Positions 49,083 to 59,877 of a stretch of 64,000 bases of DNA are shown one piece after another. Position 1 is the stretch's first letter; each line of letters starts with the position of its first letter. The translations under genes were made by a program, and so were the position numbers. The notes under the pieces were generated by a model. The model did not search any database and was not told the origin of the DNA. It saw only the letters and a program-made list of their open reading frames with translations. Source of the DNA: an uncultured Alphaproteobacteria bacterium (lineage in GTDB: Bacteria > Pseudomonadota > Alphaproteobacteria > Methylaequorales > Methylaequoraceae); the NCBI GenBank assembly GCA_902563305.1, contig CACEWP010000001.1:62001-126000 (forward strand). The letters run 5' to 3'.

Positions 49083-50603
49083 TTGGAAAAAAATGAAATC
49101 AGAGACATTCAAACGTTTGATATTATTGATGTAGCGAAGAATATCGCGAAAGAAAAGGGAATCGACGAGCTTGAAGTTATTGATGCAATGGAAATGGCTA
49201 TCGCAAAAGCAGGTAGGACAAAATACGGATTTGAGTTGGACATAAGAGCACATGTTGATAAAAAAACAGGAAAAATTGGTCTTTTTAGGTATCAAGAGGT
49301 TGTGGAAGATATGGACTCCTTTCCATCTGAAGAGCGAGTTAACAAAGTAAATATTTCAAATCTAAAAAAAGATAATAAATCACTTAAGGTTGGAGAATTT
49401 GTTAAGGAAGAACTTCCTCCTTTAGATTTTGGAAGAATAGCAGTTCAGACAGCTAAACAAGTTATATTTCAAAAAGTAAAAGAAGCTGAGAAAATTATGC
49501 AGTTCAACGAATTCAAAGATAAAGCTGGTGAAATTGTAAATGGGGTTGTCAAAAGAGTCGAATATGGGAATTTAATTATTGATCTAGGAAAAGGTGAAGC
49601 AATTTTGAGAAGAGAAGAACTTTTGAATAGGGAGGTTTTTAGAAGATCTGATAGAATACGGGCTTACATTAATGAAGTTAAACATGATTTAAAAGGTCCA
49701 CAAATATTTTTATCCCGGGCTCATAATAATTTTTTAGTTAAACTTTTTTTTCAAGAGGTTCCTGAAATTTATGATGGAATAATCGAAGTCAAGTCTGTTG
49801 CCAGAGATCCTGGAAGTAGGGCGAAAATTGCAGTTTATACAAAAGAAAAAAGCATAGATCCTGTAGGAGCGTGTGTGGGGATGAGAGGAAGTAGGGTTCA
49901 GGCTGTTGTTAATGAACTTCAAGGGGAAAAAATTGATATTGTGCTTTGGTCTGAGGATATTGCAACATTCGTGGTTAATGCTTTGGGGCCTGCAGAAGTA
50001 GATAAGGTAATAATTGAAGAAGACCTAAAAAAGATAGACGTTATTGTCCCAGATGAACAATTGAGTCTCGCAATTGGAAGAAAAGGACAAAATGTCAGAC
50101 TGGCAAGCGCCTTAACAGGATGGAGTATTGATATATTAACAACATCTCAAGAATCAGACAGAAGAAACGAAGAATTTAAAAACTTATCGCAAAAATTTAT
50201 TGAATTTCTTGATGTTGACGAAGTGATCGCCCATTTACTAGTTACAGAAGGTTTTACCACTATAGATGAAGTTGCAATGGTCTCTCTTGAGGAGTTAACT
50301 TCCATAGAGGGTTTTGATGAAAATTTATCAAAAGAGTTAATCCAAAGAGCTAAAACTTGTGTAGAGAAAATTAGAGAAGAAAACCTACAGAAATTGAGAG
50401 AATCAGGTTTTGATGATTATTTGCTTAATACAAAACTTTTTAATACCGAACAATTATTAAAATTGAATGAAAATAATATTAAAACCAGAGACCAACTTGC
50501 TGACCTATCAAATGTTGAGCTAATTGAAATATTTAGAGAAATGGATAAAGATAAAGCTGACGAAATAATAATGGATTCAAGACAACACTGGTATAAAAAC
50601 TAA
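49083..50603 (+). CDS. nusA: transcription termination/antitermination protein NusA (TTG start)
   Basis: S1 and KH domains; DPVGACVGMRGSRVQAVVNELQGEKIDIV; C-terminal HhH repeats. Confidence 0.97.
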   Translation: MEKNEIRDIQTFDIIDVAKNIAKEKGIDELEVIDAMEMAIAKAGRTKYGFELDIRAHVDKKTGKIGLFRYQEVVEDMDSFPSEERVNKVNISNLKKDNKSLKVGEFVKEELPPLDFGRIAVQTAKQVIFQKVKEAEKIMQFNEFKDKAGEIVNGVVKRVEYGNLIIDLGKGEAILRREELLNREVFRRSDRIRAYINEVKHDLKGPQIFLSRAHNNFLVKLFFQEVPEIYDGIIEVKSVARDPGSRAKIAVYTKEKSIDPVGACVGMRGSRVQAVVNELQGEKIDIVLWSEDIATFVVNALGPAEVDKVIIEEDLKKIDVIVPDEQLSLAIGRKGQNVRLASALTGWSIDILTTSQESDRRNEEFKNLSQKFIEFLDVDEVIAHLLVTEGFTTIDEVAMVSLEELTSIEGFDENLSKELIQRAKTCVEKIREENLQKLRESGFDDYLLNTKLFNTEQLLKLNENNIKTRDQLADLSNVELIEIFREMDKDKADEIIMDSRQHWYKN

Positions 50604-50609
50604 ATTTAA

Positions 50610-52937
50610 ATGGTAGACAATAACGACAATAAGAATAACCTATCTGGAAAATTACAGCTAAAAAAAACAATAAATGCTGGTCAAATAAAACAAAGCTTTT
50701 CCCACGGTCGAAGCAGATCTGTTTCAGTAGAAGTTAAAAAGAAAAGATCATTAACTGGTTTCTCGAAAGATCAAAAAATTGAGCAACCTAAGTCTCTAGA
50801 TACAAATTTGTCCCAGACAGATCATTCCGAGAGAAAAGCTTCGTCAAAAACAACTGAAAAAAAAATAGAAACTGAAGTTCAAAACGAGAAAATAGAAAAA
50901 AAATCTACAAAAAAAAATATAACAAAAAATTTTAATGAGGCAAAAATAAATAATGAAACAAACAATGAAACAGTTGAGAAACCAAAACAACCAAAGTTTG
51001 TCAAATCTCCTAAGAGTTTTGAAAATAGAAGGCAAGGAAAACTTACTATTTCACAAGCATTAGATGATGATAATGAAAAAGTAAGATCTCTTGCTGCCAT
51101 AAAAAGAGCTAGAGAAAAAGCTAAGCTAAGAAATGTAATTAAATCAGAAAATAAAGAAAATCTTGAATCTAAGGAAAAGAAAAAAAAAGAAATTATTATT
51201 CCTGATGTAATAACCGTTAACGAGCTTGCATCAAGATTAGCAGAGAAGTCATCCAACCTGATCAAATCTTTAATGAAACTCGGAGTGATGGCTACAATAA
51301 ACCAGACTATTGATAGTGATACTGCTGAATTGTTAGTAATGGAGTTTGGTCATATACCAAAAAGAGTCAGTGAATCTGATGTTGAGGTTGGTTTGAGTGG
51401 ACCTACTGATAATGAAGTAGACCTTAAAATAAGACCCCCAGTAGTTACAGTGATGGGTCATGTTGATCATGGAAAAACCTCACTTCTTGACGTTATTAGA
51501 GAAAAAAAAGTTGCTGCCACAGAGGCAGGGGGTATAACACAACACATTGGATCTTACATAGTTGAGGCAAAAAAAAATCAAATGATAACTTTCATTGATA
51601 CACCTGGTCATGCCGCTTTTAGTCAAATGAGAGCCAGAGGATCAAATATAACAGATGTTATTGTATTAGTTGTTGCTGCTGATGATAGCGTAAATGAGCA
51701 GACTATTGAAGCAATAAGCCATGCAAAGGCATCCGGATGCCCAATTATTGTAGCGGTTAATAAGATAGATCTTCCCACAGCCAACCCCCAAAAAGTCGAG
51801 TCCGATCTAATGAAACATGAAATCATTAGCGAAAAGATGGGGGGACAGAATGTTTTTGTTAATGTGTCTGCTAAAACCAAGGTCGGGATAGATGAATTAT
51901 TAGACTCGATATTACTTCAGTCTGAAATTCTTGAATTAAAGGCCAACCCAAATAGGAGCGCAGAGGGAACCGTTATTGAATCCAAGATTGAGAAAGGTAA
52001 GGGTACAGTAGTTTCTGTTTTAATACAAAACGGCTCTCTGAAGGTTGGAGATGTTGCTGTAATTGGAAAAGAATGGGGAAAAGTAAGGGCAATGTATAAC
52101 GATTCTGCTGAAAAAATTAATGTTGCTTTACCAAGTTTTCCAGTGGAACTTCAAGGCCTTTCTGGCACACCAGATTCCGGTGATAAATTAGTGGTTGTTG
52201 AAAATGAATCAAGAGCAAGAGAGGTCACTCAATATAGATCAAGGATGAAAAGAATTGAGGAAAACTCTTCGATTAAAAGAGTCTCTATAGACCAAATGAT
52301 TGAAAGCGCGTCTCAGGATGAAAAAAGAATAATCTCAATTATTATAAAAGCTGATGTTCATGGATCGAAAGAAGCAATTGAGCAGAGTTTAAATAAAATG
52401 AATTCAGATAAGGTTACAATGAAAATAATTCATACAGCTGTTGGTGAGATTAACGAATCAGATGTAACCCTTGCAATTGCATCAAAAGCAAGAATATTTG
52501 GTTTTAATGTCAAAGCCAATTCACAAGCAAAAACATTATCAAAAAGAGAAGGAATTAGAATCAGTTATTTCTCAATAATTTATGAAGTACTTGATGAAGC
52601 TCAAAAAATAGTTGAGGGTTTAGATAAAGATGTAGAAGTTGAGACTCAAATTGGTAAAGCAATGATAAAACAAGTTTTTGAACTTTCCGATTCAAACAAA
52701 GTTGCAGGATGTGTAATTGAAGAAGGCAAAGTTACTTCAAGGTCATTCGTTAAAATTATAAGAGATGAGAAGTTAATTCATGAATGTGAAATTTCAAGCC
52801 TAAGAAGAGAAAAGAATCAAGTTAAAGAAGTCTCTAGTGGCCTAGAATGTGGTATTGTTCTTTCAAAGTTCAATGAGGTTGTAGAAAACGACAGGCTTGA
52901 ATTTTATGTGAGAGAGAAAGATGAAAAAAAATCTTAG
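50610..52937 (+). CDS. infB: translation initiation factor IF-2
   Basis: RPPVVTVMGHVDHGKTSLLD; FIDTPGHAAF. Confidence 0.98.
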   Translation: MVDNNDNKNNLSGKLQLKKTINAGQIKQSFSHGRSRSVSVEVKKKRSLTGFSKDQKIEQPKSLDTNLSQTDHSERKASSKTTEKKIETEVQNEKIEKKSTKKNITKNFNEAKINNETNNETVEKPKQPKFVKSPKSFENRRQGKLTISQALDDDNEKVRSLAAIKRAREKAKLRNVIKSENKENLESKEKKKKEIIIPDVITVNELASRLAEKSSNLIKSLMKLGVMATINQTIDSDTAELLVMEFGHIPKRVSESDVEVGLSGPTDNEVDLKIRPPVVTVMGHVDHGKTSLLDVIREKKVAATEAGGITQHIGSYIVEAKKNQMITFIDTPGHAAFSQMRARGSNITDVIVLVVAADDSVNEQTIEAISHAKASGCPIIVAVNKIDLPTANPQKVESDLMKHEIISEKMGGQNVFVNVSAKTKVGIDELLDSILLQSEILELKANPNRSAEGTVIESKIEKGKGTVVSVLIQNGSLKVGDVAVIGKEWGKVRAMYNDSAEKINVALPSFPVELQGLSGTPDSGDKLVVVENESRAREVTQYRSRMKRIEENSSIKRVSIDQMIESASQDEKRIISIIIKADVHGSKEAIEQSLNKMNSDKVTMKIIHTAVGEINESDVTLAIASKARIFGFNVKANSQAKTLSKREGIRISYFSIIYEVLDEAQKIVEGLDKDVEVETQIGKAMIKQVFELSDSNKVAGCVIEEGKVTSRSFVKIIRDEKLIHECEISSLRREKNQVKEVSSGLECGIVLSKFNEVVENDRLEFYVREKDEKKS

Positions 52938-53274
52938 TTTAGAAAAAATTAAAGAAGAAAGAAAAAAATCTAGAGTCGATAAAATTTCATCACTAATAAA
53001 GAAAACAATTGCAGAAATTTTGATTCAAATTGACTTTAGCGATTCTCAAGGAAATAATATTTTAATTTTTGTTTCTAATGTAATACTTTCATCCGATGGT
53101 AAAAGCGCGACGGTTTTTTTAGAAACGATTAATTATACAGAGGGTAAAGATAAAGATATTGTAGAAACTATTAACGAAAAAACGTCTAAGATTAAAAAAG
53201 AATTTTCCAACAGAATAGATCTTAGATACACACCAAGGTTAAAGTTTAAAGTAAATGTACCCATAACCAAATAG
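52921..53274 (+). CDS. rbfA: ribosome-binding factor A
   Basis: RbfA-like size, position between infB and truB, RIDLRYTPRLKF motif. Confidence 0.9.
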   Translation: MKKNLSLEKIKEERKKSRVDKISSLIKKTIAEILIQIDFSDSQGNNILIFVSNVILSSDGKSATVFLETINYTEGKDKDIVETINEKTSKIKKEFSNRIDLRYTPRLKFKVNVPITK

Positions 53275-53280
53275 AAATAA

Positions 53281-54177
53281 ATGAAAAAGAATCAATATAA
53301 CGGATGGATCTATCTAGATAAACCTCTTGGAATAACATCAAATTTTGCCTTAAATAAAATAAAGAAAATTTTTAAAAACTCTAAAGCAGGTTTTGTTGGA
53401 ACTCTTGATCCAATGGCTTCAGGTTTTCTCCCAATCGCTCTAGGCTCAGCTACTAAAGTTATTCCTTATATTGAAAAGGCAAACAAAGAATATTTGTTTA
53501 CAATAAAATGGGGTGTGCAAAGTGAAACTGGAGACACCGAAGGTAAAATAATTAAGAGGAAGAAAAAATATCCTTCTGTTAATTCTATAAAAATGGTTTT
53601 AAGAAATTTTGTTGGAAGTTTAAAGCAAAGTCCACATAGATATTCTTCAGTAAAAATAAATGGTTTAAGAGCATATCAGCTTGCTAGGAAAAATATACCA
53701 TTCGATACTAAGAAAAAGGACATTTATATTCATGATATAAAGCTATTGAATAGTATTTCCGACGATTGTGCATGTTTTTACATTAAGTGTAGTGCGGGAA
53801 CTTATATAAGAAGTTTATGCGAAAGTTTGGCCTACTCGCTTGATACTTTTGGTTTGGTTACTGAACTGAGAAGAATCGGTTTTGGGGATTTTAATAAAAA
53901 ACTAATTTCACTGGATTATTTATTAAGTTTGGTGCATAGTGATCAGCTTAATAAGCTTGTATATCCAATTGATGACGTTTTCAATAAAACTAACAAAATT
54001 TATTTGGATAGTAAGCAGGTTAAAAAAGTTTTAACCGGCAGTTTTATAGAGATGAATGACAATCACGTTGAAACAGTAAAAGATAAAATGGTTTTTGCGA
54101 AACATGAAAATGATATTGTTGCCTTAGGCTTGATAAAAGAGAGTAATTTTCACCCAAAAAAGTTGTTAATTACATGA
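53281..54177 (+). CDS. truB: tRNA pseudouridine(55) synthase TruB
   Basis: GWIYLDKPLGITSN; GTLDPMASGFLPIALGSATK. Confidence 0.96.
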   Translation: MKKNQYNGWIYLDKPLGITSNFALNKIKKIFKNSKAGFVGTLDPMASGFLPIALGSATKVIPYIEKANKEYLFTIKWGVQSETGDTEGKIIKRKKKYPSVNSIKMVLRNFVGSLKQSPHRYSSVKINGLRAYQLARKNIPFDTKKKDIYIHDIKLLNSISDDCACFYIKCSAGTYIRSLCESLAYSLDTFGLVTELRRIGFGDFNKKLISLDYLLSLVHSDQLNKLVYPIDDVFNKTNKIYLDSKQVKKVLTGSFIEMNDNHVETVKDKMVFAKHENDIVALGLIKESNFHPKKLLIT

Positions 54178-54231
54178 ATCCAATCATATGTTATAACTTG
54201 TATATAGATACTAGAATCTAGGAAATTTAGA

Positions 54232-54483
54232 ATGGATAAAACTTTAAAAAATAAAAATGAAAATAAAAAAGAAAATGTTGGAAGTAGCGAAAGTCAAATT
54301 TCAATATTTTCAGAAAGAATTAAGAATTTAACTGAACATTTAAAATCTAACAAAAAAGATCATAACACTAGAAGAGGTTTGATGAAGCTTGTAGGAAAGA
54401 GAAAAAAACTTTTGAGCTATGTAAAAAGCAAAAGCAATGAAAGATACGAGTCAATTATAAAGTCTCTAGGTCTAAGACGTTAG
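54232..54483 (+). CDS. rpsO: 30S ribosomal protein S15
   Basis: GSSESQISIFSERIKNLTEHLKSNKKDHNTRRGLMKLVGKRKKLL. Confidence 0.97.
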   Translation: MDKTLKNKNENKKENVGSSESQISIFSERIKNLTEHLKSNKKDHNTRRGLMKLVGKRKKLLSYVKSKSNERYESIIKSLGLRR

Positions 54484-54503
54484 GCAAATTAAGGAGATAA
54501 ATA

Positions 54504-56573
54504 ATGTTTAATATTTCATCCGTTGAGCTGGACTGGAAAGGCTTAACTTTAAAATTAGAAACAGGTATGATTGCTCGTCAAGCTGATGGCGCAGTGAAAT
54601 GCAGTATAGGGGGGACTGTAGTACTATGTACAGTTTCAGCCTCTCGTGAATCGGATAATTCAAACGATTTTTTCCCTCTATCAGTTCACTACATTGAAAA
54701 GTCATATTCGGCAGGTAAAATTCCTGGGGGGTTTTTTAAAAGAGAAGGGAGGCCATCTGAAAATGAAATACTTACCTCGAGACTTATAGATCGGCCAATT
54801 CGACCCTTATTTCACGACGATTTTAAAAATGAAACTCAAGTTATTTGTACTGTAATAAATTATGATGGTGAGAATGATCCGTCCGTATGTGCAATGATTG
54901 GTGCGTCTGCTGCGATTACAATTTCAGGTTTACCTTTTCTTGGGCCTTTGGCATGTGCCAGGGTTGGTTTTATGGATGGTGACTACATTCTTAATCCGAC
55001 AAAAGACGAATTGAGAGATAGTGAGTTAGACTTAGTAGTTGCTGGTACAAGAGATGGTGTATTAATGGTAGAATCCGAAGCTAATGAACTTGATGAAAAA
55101 ATCATGTTGGGCGCAGTCCAATTTGGATTCAAAGAGTCTCAGGCAGTAATTGATGCAATCATTGAATTAGCAGAGAAATCTGCTAAAGAATCTTGGCCAA
55201 TAGAAGAGAAACAAAAACTTAAGTTTATTGATGAATTAAGGAATTTGACTCAAAAAGAACTTAACCCTATTTATAAGATCAAAGAGAAAAAGAAAAGAAA
55301 TGAATCTTTAAATGAGGCACGAAAAAAGATCGTAGAAAAGTTTAATGATAGCATTGAAGATGAAATAATACTTAAGGACGAGATTAAGAAGATTGAGAAA
55401 GAATTAGTGAGATCTTCTATAGTTAGTTCACATAAGAGAATAGATGGTAGAGGGCTCGACGATGTAAGGGATATAGATTGTAGAGTTGACTTGCTTGAAA
55501 ACGTTCATGGGAGTGCACTTTTTACAAGAGGAGAAACTCAAGCGTTAGTAACTACAACTCTAGGAACAACTTCAGATGAACAAATGCTTGACGGATTAGA
55601 TGGAGACTCCAGAGAAAAATTTATGTTGCATTACAACTTTCCCCCTTTTTCAGTCAATGAGGTTGGAAGAATTGGATCGACTGGGAGAAGAGAGGTTGGG
55701 CATGGAAAACTTGCATGGAGGGCTATTAACCCAATATTAAGAAGGTCTAAGGATTTTCCATATACAGTAAGAGTGGTCTCAGAGATAACTGAATCTAATG
55801 GTTCATCATCAATGGCGACAGTTTGCGGGTCATCATTGGCTTTAATGGACGCGGGTGTTCCACTTGAAAAGCCAATTGCAGGTATAGCAATGGGATTAAT
55901 TAAAGAAGAAAATAAGTTTGTTGTTCTAACTGATATACTTGGAGATGAAGATCATTTAGGAGACATGGACTTTAAGGTCGCTGGAACCGAAAAGGGAATT
56001 ACTTCCTTGCAAATGGATATCAAAGTCGACGGTATTACAGAGAATATTATGAAAGATTCACTATCTAAGGCTCACTCTGCAAGACTACATATTTTGAAAG
56101 AAATGAATAAGGCACTAGATAAGTCTCGAACTGGAACCAAATCAAATGCACCACAGATTGAGAAGATAAAGATTGATAAATCAAAAATAAGAGAAGTTAT
56201 AGGATCTGGGGGGAAGGTTATTAAGGATATTTGTGAGAAGTCTGGAGCTAAGGTAGAAATAGACGATGATGGTTTAATTACAATCTTTGCATCAAAGTCT
56301 AGCGAAGGTAAAATTGCAGCTAGTATGATAAACGATATTGTAGCTGAACCGGAGGTTGGAAAGATATATGAAGGTAAGGTTGTAAAAACTACTGACTTTG
56401 GAGCTTTTGTAAATTTCATGGGAAGTAGAGACGGCTTGGTTCATATAAGTCAATTAAAAGATGAGAGGGTTGAAAAAACAACTGATGTAGTTAAAGAGGG
56501 TGATCAAGTAAAAGTGAAAGTTATTGGAGTTGATGACCGAGGAAAGGTAAAGTTAAGCATTAAAGACGTTTAA
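54504..56573 (+). CDS. pnp: polyribonucleotide nucleotidyltransferase
   Basis: RNase PH repeats, KH and S1 domains; [29 protein letters not shown]. Confidence 0.98.
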   Translation: MFNISSVELDWKGLTLKLETGMIARQADGAVKCSIGGTVVLCTVSASRESDNSNDFFPLSVHYIEKSYSAGKIPGGFFKREGRPSENEILTSRLIDRPIRPLFHDDFKNETQVICTVINYDGENDPSVCAMIGASAAITISGLPFLGPLACARVGFMDGDYILNPTKDELRDSELDLVVAGTRDGVLMVESEANELDEKIMLGAVQFGFKESQAVIDAIIELAEKSAKESWPIEEKQKLKFIDELRNLTQKELNPIYKIKEKKKRNESLNEARKKIVEKFNDSIEDEIILKDEIKKIEKELVRSSIVSSHKRIDGRGLDDVRDIDCRVDLLENVHGSALFTRGETQALVTTTLGTTSDEQMLDGLDGDSREKFMLHYNFPPFSVNEVGRIGSTGRREVGHGKLAWRAINPILRRSKDFPYTVRVVSEITESNGSSSMATVCGSSLALMDAGVPLEKPIAGIAMGLIKEENKFVVLTDILGDEDHLGDMDFKVAGTEKGITSLQMDIKVDGITENIMKDSLSKAHSARLHILKEMNKALDKSRTGTKSNAPQIEKIKIDKSKIREVIGSGGKVIKDICEKSGAKVEIDDDGLITIFASKSSEGKIAASMINDIVAEPEVGKIYEGKVVKTTDFGAFVNFMGSRDGLVHISQLKDERVEKTTDVVKEGDQVKVKVIGVDDRGKVKLSIKDV

Positions 56574-56575
56574 TC

Positions 56576-57976
56576 ATGAAAAATATTGATTCAATGATAC
56601 TATCTGGAAAAGAGTCACTTCCACTTATAGAGGGTGGTAAAGGGATTGCTGTTTCAAGTGGTGAAAGCTCTGGTGCATGGGCAAAAGCTGGAGGTGTTGG
56701 AACTTTTTCTGGGGTGAATGCTGATTCGTATGATGAACAGGGTAATTTGATACCACAGATATATAAAGAAAAAACTAGATCAGGAAGACACAAAGAATTA
56801 ATTAACTTTTCAGTTTCAGGAGCAGTTGAACAAGCAAAAATTGCCAGAGATATTGCTGGTGAAAAGGCACCGATTCATATAAATATTTTGTGGGAAATGG
56901 CAGCCGCTGAAGAAATATTGACTAGAACTTTAGAACAAGCAAGTAACATAATTGATGGTGTTACCTGTGGTGCTGGAATGCCTTATAAATTATCAGAAAT
57001 TGCAGCAAGATTTGGGATCTATTATTATCCAATCGTTTCTTCCGCAAGGGCCTTTAATGCTCTTTGGAAGAGGTCCTATAGAAAAACGTCAGATTTTCTT
57101 GGTGGTGTTGTATATGAAGATCCATGGCTTGCTGGAGGACATAATGGTTTATCTAATAGTGAGAACCCTTTAAAGCCACAACCCCCATACCCTAGAGTTA
57201 GAGAGCTTAGAAAGCTAATGAATCAATTCGATCTTCAAGATACTCCAATTATAATGGCGGGCGGAGTGTGGAATCTTTCTGAGTGGGAAGATTGGATAGA
57301 CAACCCGGAGATTGGTAAGATAGCATTTCAATTTGGAACTAGACCTTTATTAACCCAAGAGAGTCCAATTCCAGATACTTGGAAAAAAAGGCTTCTTTCT
57401 ATAAAAAAAGGGGAAGTCAGTCTTCATAGGTTTAGCCCAACAGGTTTTTATTCTTCAGCAGTTAAGAACAATTTTCTAATTGAACTTGAAGAGAGATCAA
57501 GGAGACAAACGCCATTCCTCAAAGAACAGACAATTGAGTTTAATGAAAAAATTGAGATTGGGCCAAGAAAAAGAACTTTTTATGTAAAACATTCTGATAA
57601 ATCTAAAATAATGGAGTGGATTAAAAAAGGTTTTTCAAAACCAATGACAACTCCAAATGACACTTTGATCTGGGTTACTATTAAAAAAGCAAGTCAAATT
57701 GTGAAAGATCAAATTGATTGTATGGGCTGTCTCTCTCAATGTCTTTTTAGTAATTGGTCTCAAGGTGATAAAGGGACTACTGGTAAAAAAGCTGATCCAA
57801 GATCTTTTTGTATTCAAAAAACTCTTCAAAAAATAAGTCATGGAATTTCAAACCTTGAAAATGAGCTTATGTTTGCAGGTCACTCAGTTTATAGGTTTGC
57901 GCTTGATCCTTTTTACAAAGGGGGGTTCATTCCTAGAGTAAATCAATTAGTTGACAGAATCATGAAGGGATTATAG
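56576..57976 (+). CDS. nitronate monooxygenase-family flavoprotein with Cys-rich C-terminal segment
   Basis: TIM-barrel NMO pattern (GVTCGAGMPYKL, GGHNG, FGTRPLLTQES); CMGCLSQC...C near the C-terminus. Confidence 0.75.
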   Translation: MKNIDSMILSGKESLPLIEGGKGIAVSSGESSGAWAKAGGVGTFSGVNADSYDEQGNLIPQIYKEKTRSGRHKELINFSVSGAVEQAKIARDIAGEKAPIHINILWEMAAAEEILTRTLEQASNIIDGVTCGAGMPYKLSEIAARFGIYYYPIVSSARAFNALWKRSYRKTSDFLGGVVYEDPWLAGGHNGLSNSENPLKPQPPYPRVRELRKLMNQFDLQDTPIIMAGGVWNLSEWEDWIDNPEIGKIAFQFGTRPLLTQESPIPDTWKKRLLSIKKGEVSLHRFSPTGFYSSAVKNNFLIELEERSRRQTPFLKEQTIEFNEKIEIGPRKRTFYVKHSDKSKIMEWIKKGFSKPMTTPNDTLIWVTIKKASQIVKDQIDCMGCLSQCLFSNWSQGDKGTTGKKADPRSFCIQKTLQKISHGISNLENELMFAGHSVYRFALDPFYKGGFIPRVNQLVDRIMKGL

Positions 57977-57994
57977 TTTGAAATGGGATATTAA

Positions 57995-58408
57995 ATGGTT
58001 AAAAATCACTATATAGAAAATGCTTTAGAGATGTTAAAAGAATCACCTTTGAAGCTAACGGAACAAAGAGTGTGTATGATAAACATTCTTTTTAAAAATG
58101 GTGCATCCCATTTTACCGCTGAAGAAATCTATAATGAGGCAAATAAAAAAAGATTGAAAATATCATTGGCTACTATTTACAATTGCTTAAATCAATTTAA
58201 AGAAAATGGCATAATTAAGGCAGTAAAAGTTTCAAGTGATAAAATTTACTTTGATACAAATTTAAAAGAGCATCATCATTTTTTCTGTCAAGAATCTGAA
58301 AAATTAACAGATATTAAGACTGACCACGTAAAGATTTCAAAGCTCCCAAAACTTCCCAAAGGAAAAAGGCTTAAATCAATAGAAGTTATAATAAATATAA
58401 CAAAGTAG
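57995..58408 (+). CDS. irr: Irr-like Fur-family regulator
   Basis: LTEQRVCMINILFKNGASHFTAEEIYNEA...ISLATIYNCLNQFKENGIIKAV...YFDTNLKEHHHF matches the Irr pattern. Confidence 0.82.
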   Translation: MVKNHYIENALEMLKESPLKLTEQRVCMINILFKNGASHFTAEEIYNEANKKRLKISLATIYNCLNQFKENGIIKAVKVSSDKIYFDTNLKEHHHFFCQESEKLTDIKTDHVKISKLPKLPKGKRLKSIEVIINITK

Positions 58409-58430
58409 TTTACAACTTTTAAACGTAGAA

Positions 58431-58901
58431 CTATTTTCCCCAAAGATGTTTTTTTAGAATCCAGCCTTCAATTTCTCCTTTCTTTATAAAACACCAATCA
58501 TTGACGCATCTATCATTTTCTAGAATCAAGTTTTTTTTAACCTTAGCTATTTTTTTAGATTTAGCATTTGGAAATTTATAAATAAATTCTTCTAAGGCAA
58601 CAACAATTACAAAATCTTTTTCAGACAATTGTGAATTGGAGATCCAACCATTAATTCCGCTAATATCGGTTATTTTTTTCCAATTACCAAATTCTTCTAA
58701 AATCTTCAATGGGTAACCTTTTATTAATATTTTGTAAATTATCAGATGATTCAAGCCAGGACCATTTCTGACATTCACTTCACTATATTTAGTTGTTAAA
58801 ATATTTTTTTTTGTTTCAGTCGAAGCAAGTTTTGGTGATATATTTATTGTGAATAGTGTATAGAAAATTAAAAAAATTGGGAATATGGTTCGAAAAAACA
58901 T
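58431..58901 (-). CDS. SH3-domain periplasmic protein
   Basis: EVNVRNGPGLNHLIIYKILIKGYPLKILEEFGNWKKITDISGINGWISNSQLS; start set to MFFRTIFPIFLIFY (signal peptide). Confidence 0.8.
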   Translation of the reverse strand: MFFRTIFPIFLIFYTLFTINISPKLASTETKKNILTTKYSEVNVRNGPGLNHLIIYKILIKGYPLKILEEFGNWKKITDISGINGWISNSQLSEKDFVIVVALEEFIYKFPNAKSKKIAKVKKNLILENDRCVNDWCFIKKGEIEGWILKKHLWGK

Positions 58902-59871
58902 TGTTATTCTGATTACTAGAAAATTACCAGAAAAGATAGAAAAAAAATTAAAAGAAGATTTTAATGTTTTAAGTAACAAAACTGATAGAAAACTATCTTA
59001 CAACGAATTAAAGAAGAAGATTGCCGACGTTGATATTTTGATACCCTGTGTGAGTGATACAATAGATGCATCAATAATTAAATCTGGGAAAAAGTTAAGA
59101 TTAATTGCAAATTTTGGAAATGGTGTAGATAATTTGGATCTTGTTACAGCAAAAGAAGAAAATGTTTTGGTAACAAATACTCCAGATGTACTGACAGAGG
59201 ACACTGCAGATTTGGTTCTAACAATGATTCTTATGATTAGCAGAAAGGTCATTGAGGCGCAAAAAAAATTAATAGGTGGTAAATGGTCTGGGTGGGGGCC
59301 AAGTGAGACGTTGGGTCAAAGAATAAAAGGGAAGAATGTTGGAATAATCGGAATGGGAAGAATTGGAAGAGCTGTTGCTAATAGGCTAAATATTCTTGGT
59401 GTAAACATTTTGTACCATAATAGAAAACGTCTGAGTAAAACTCTTGAAAGGGTTCATAAAGCAAAATATTTTGACAATTTAGATTTGATGATTTCAAAAT
59501 CTGATATTATTAGTATTCATTGTCCATATACCCCTGAGACATTTCATTTAATGTCAAAAAAAAGACTAAATTTACTAAAAAAGAATTGTATTATAATTAA
59601 TACTTCAAGAGGAGAAATAATTGATGAACAGGCCCTTGCAAACCTGCTTTTTCAAAAAAAAATAGGTGGTGCTGGTCTTGATGTATTTGAGCATGAACCT
59701 GAAATAACTCAGAAGCTCTTTGAATCCAATAATGTTATCTTATTACCTCATATAAGTTCAGCGACTTTTGAAAGTAGGATCGCAATGGGAGACAGAGTGG
59801 TAAAAAATGTTAAATCATTTGTAAATGGAAAGGTTCCTCCAGATTTAGTTGATAAGCAATATGACGAATAG
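58885..59871 (+). CDS. D-isomer-specific 2-hydroxyacid dehydrogenase (glyoxylate reductase-like)
   Basis: NVGIIGMGRIGRAVANRL; FGNGVDNLDL; NTSRGEIIDEQALANLL. Confidence 0.92.
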   Translation: MVRKNIVILITRKLPEKIEKKLKEDFNVLSNKTDRKLSYNELKKKIADVDILIPCVSDTIDASIIKSGKKLRLIANFGNGVDNLDLVTAKEENVLVTNTPDVLTEDTADLVLTMILMISRKVIEAQKKLIGGKWSGWGPSETLGQRIKGKNVGIIGMGRIGRAVANRLNILGVNILYHNRKRLSKTLERVHKAKYFDNLDLMISKSDIISIHCPYTPETFHLMSKKRLNLLKKNCIIINTSRGEIIDEQALANLLFQKKIGGAGLDVFEHEPEITQKLFESNNVILLPHISSATFESRIAMGDRVVKNVKSFVNGKVPPDLVDKQYDE

Positions 59872-59877
59872 TCTATT

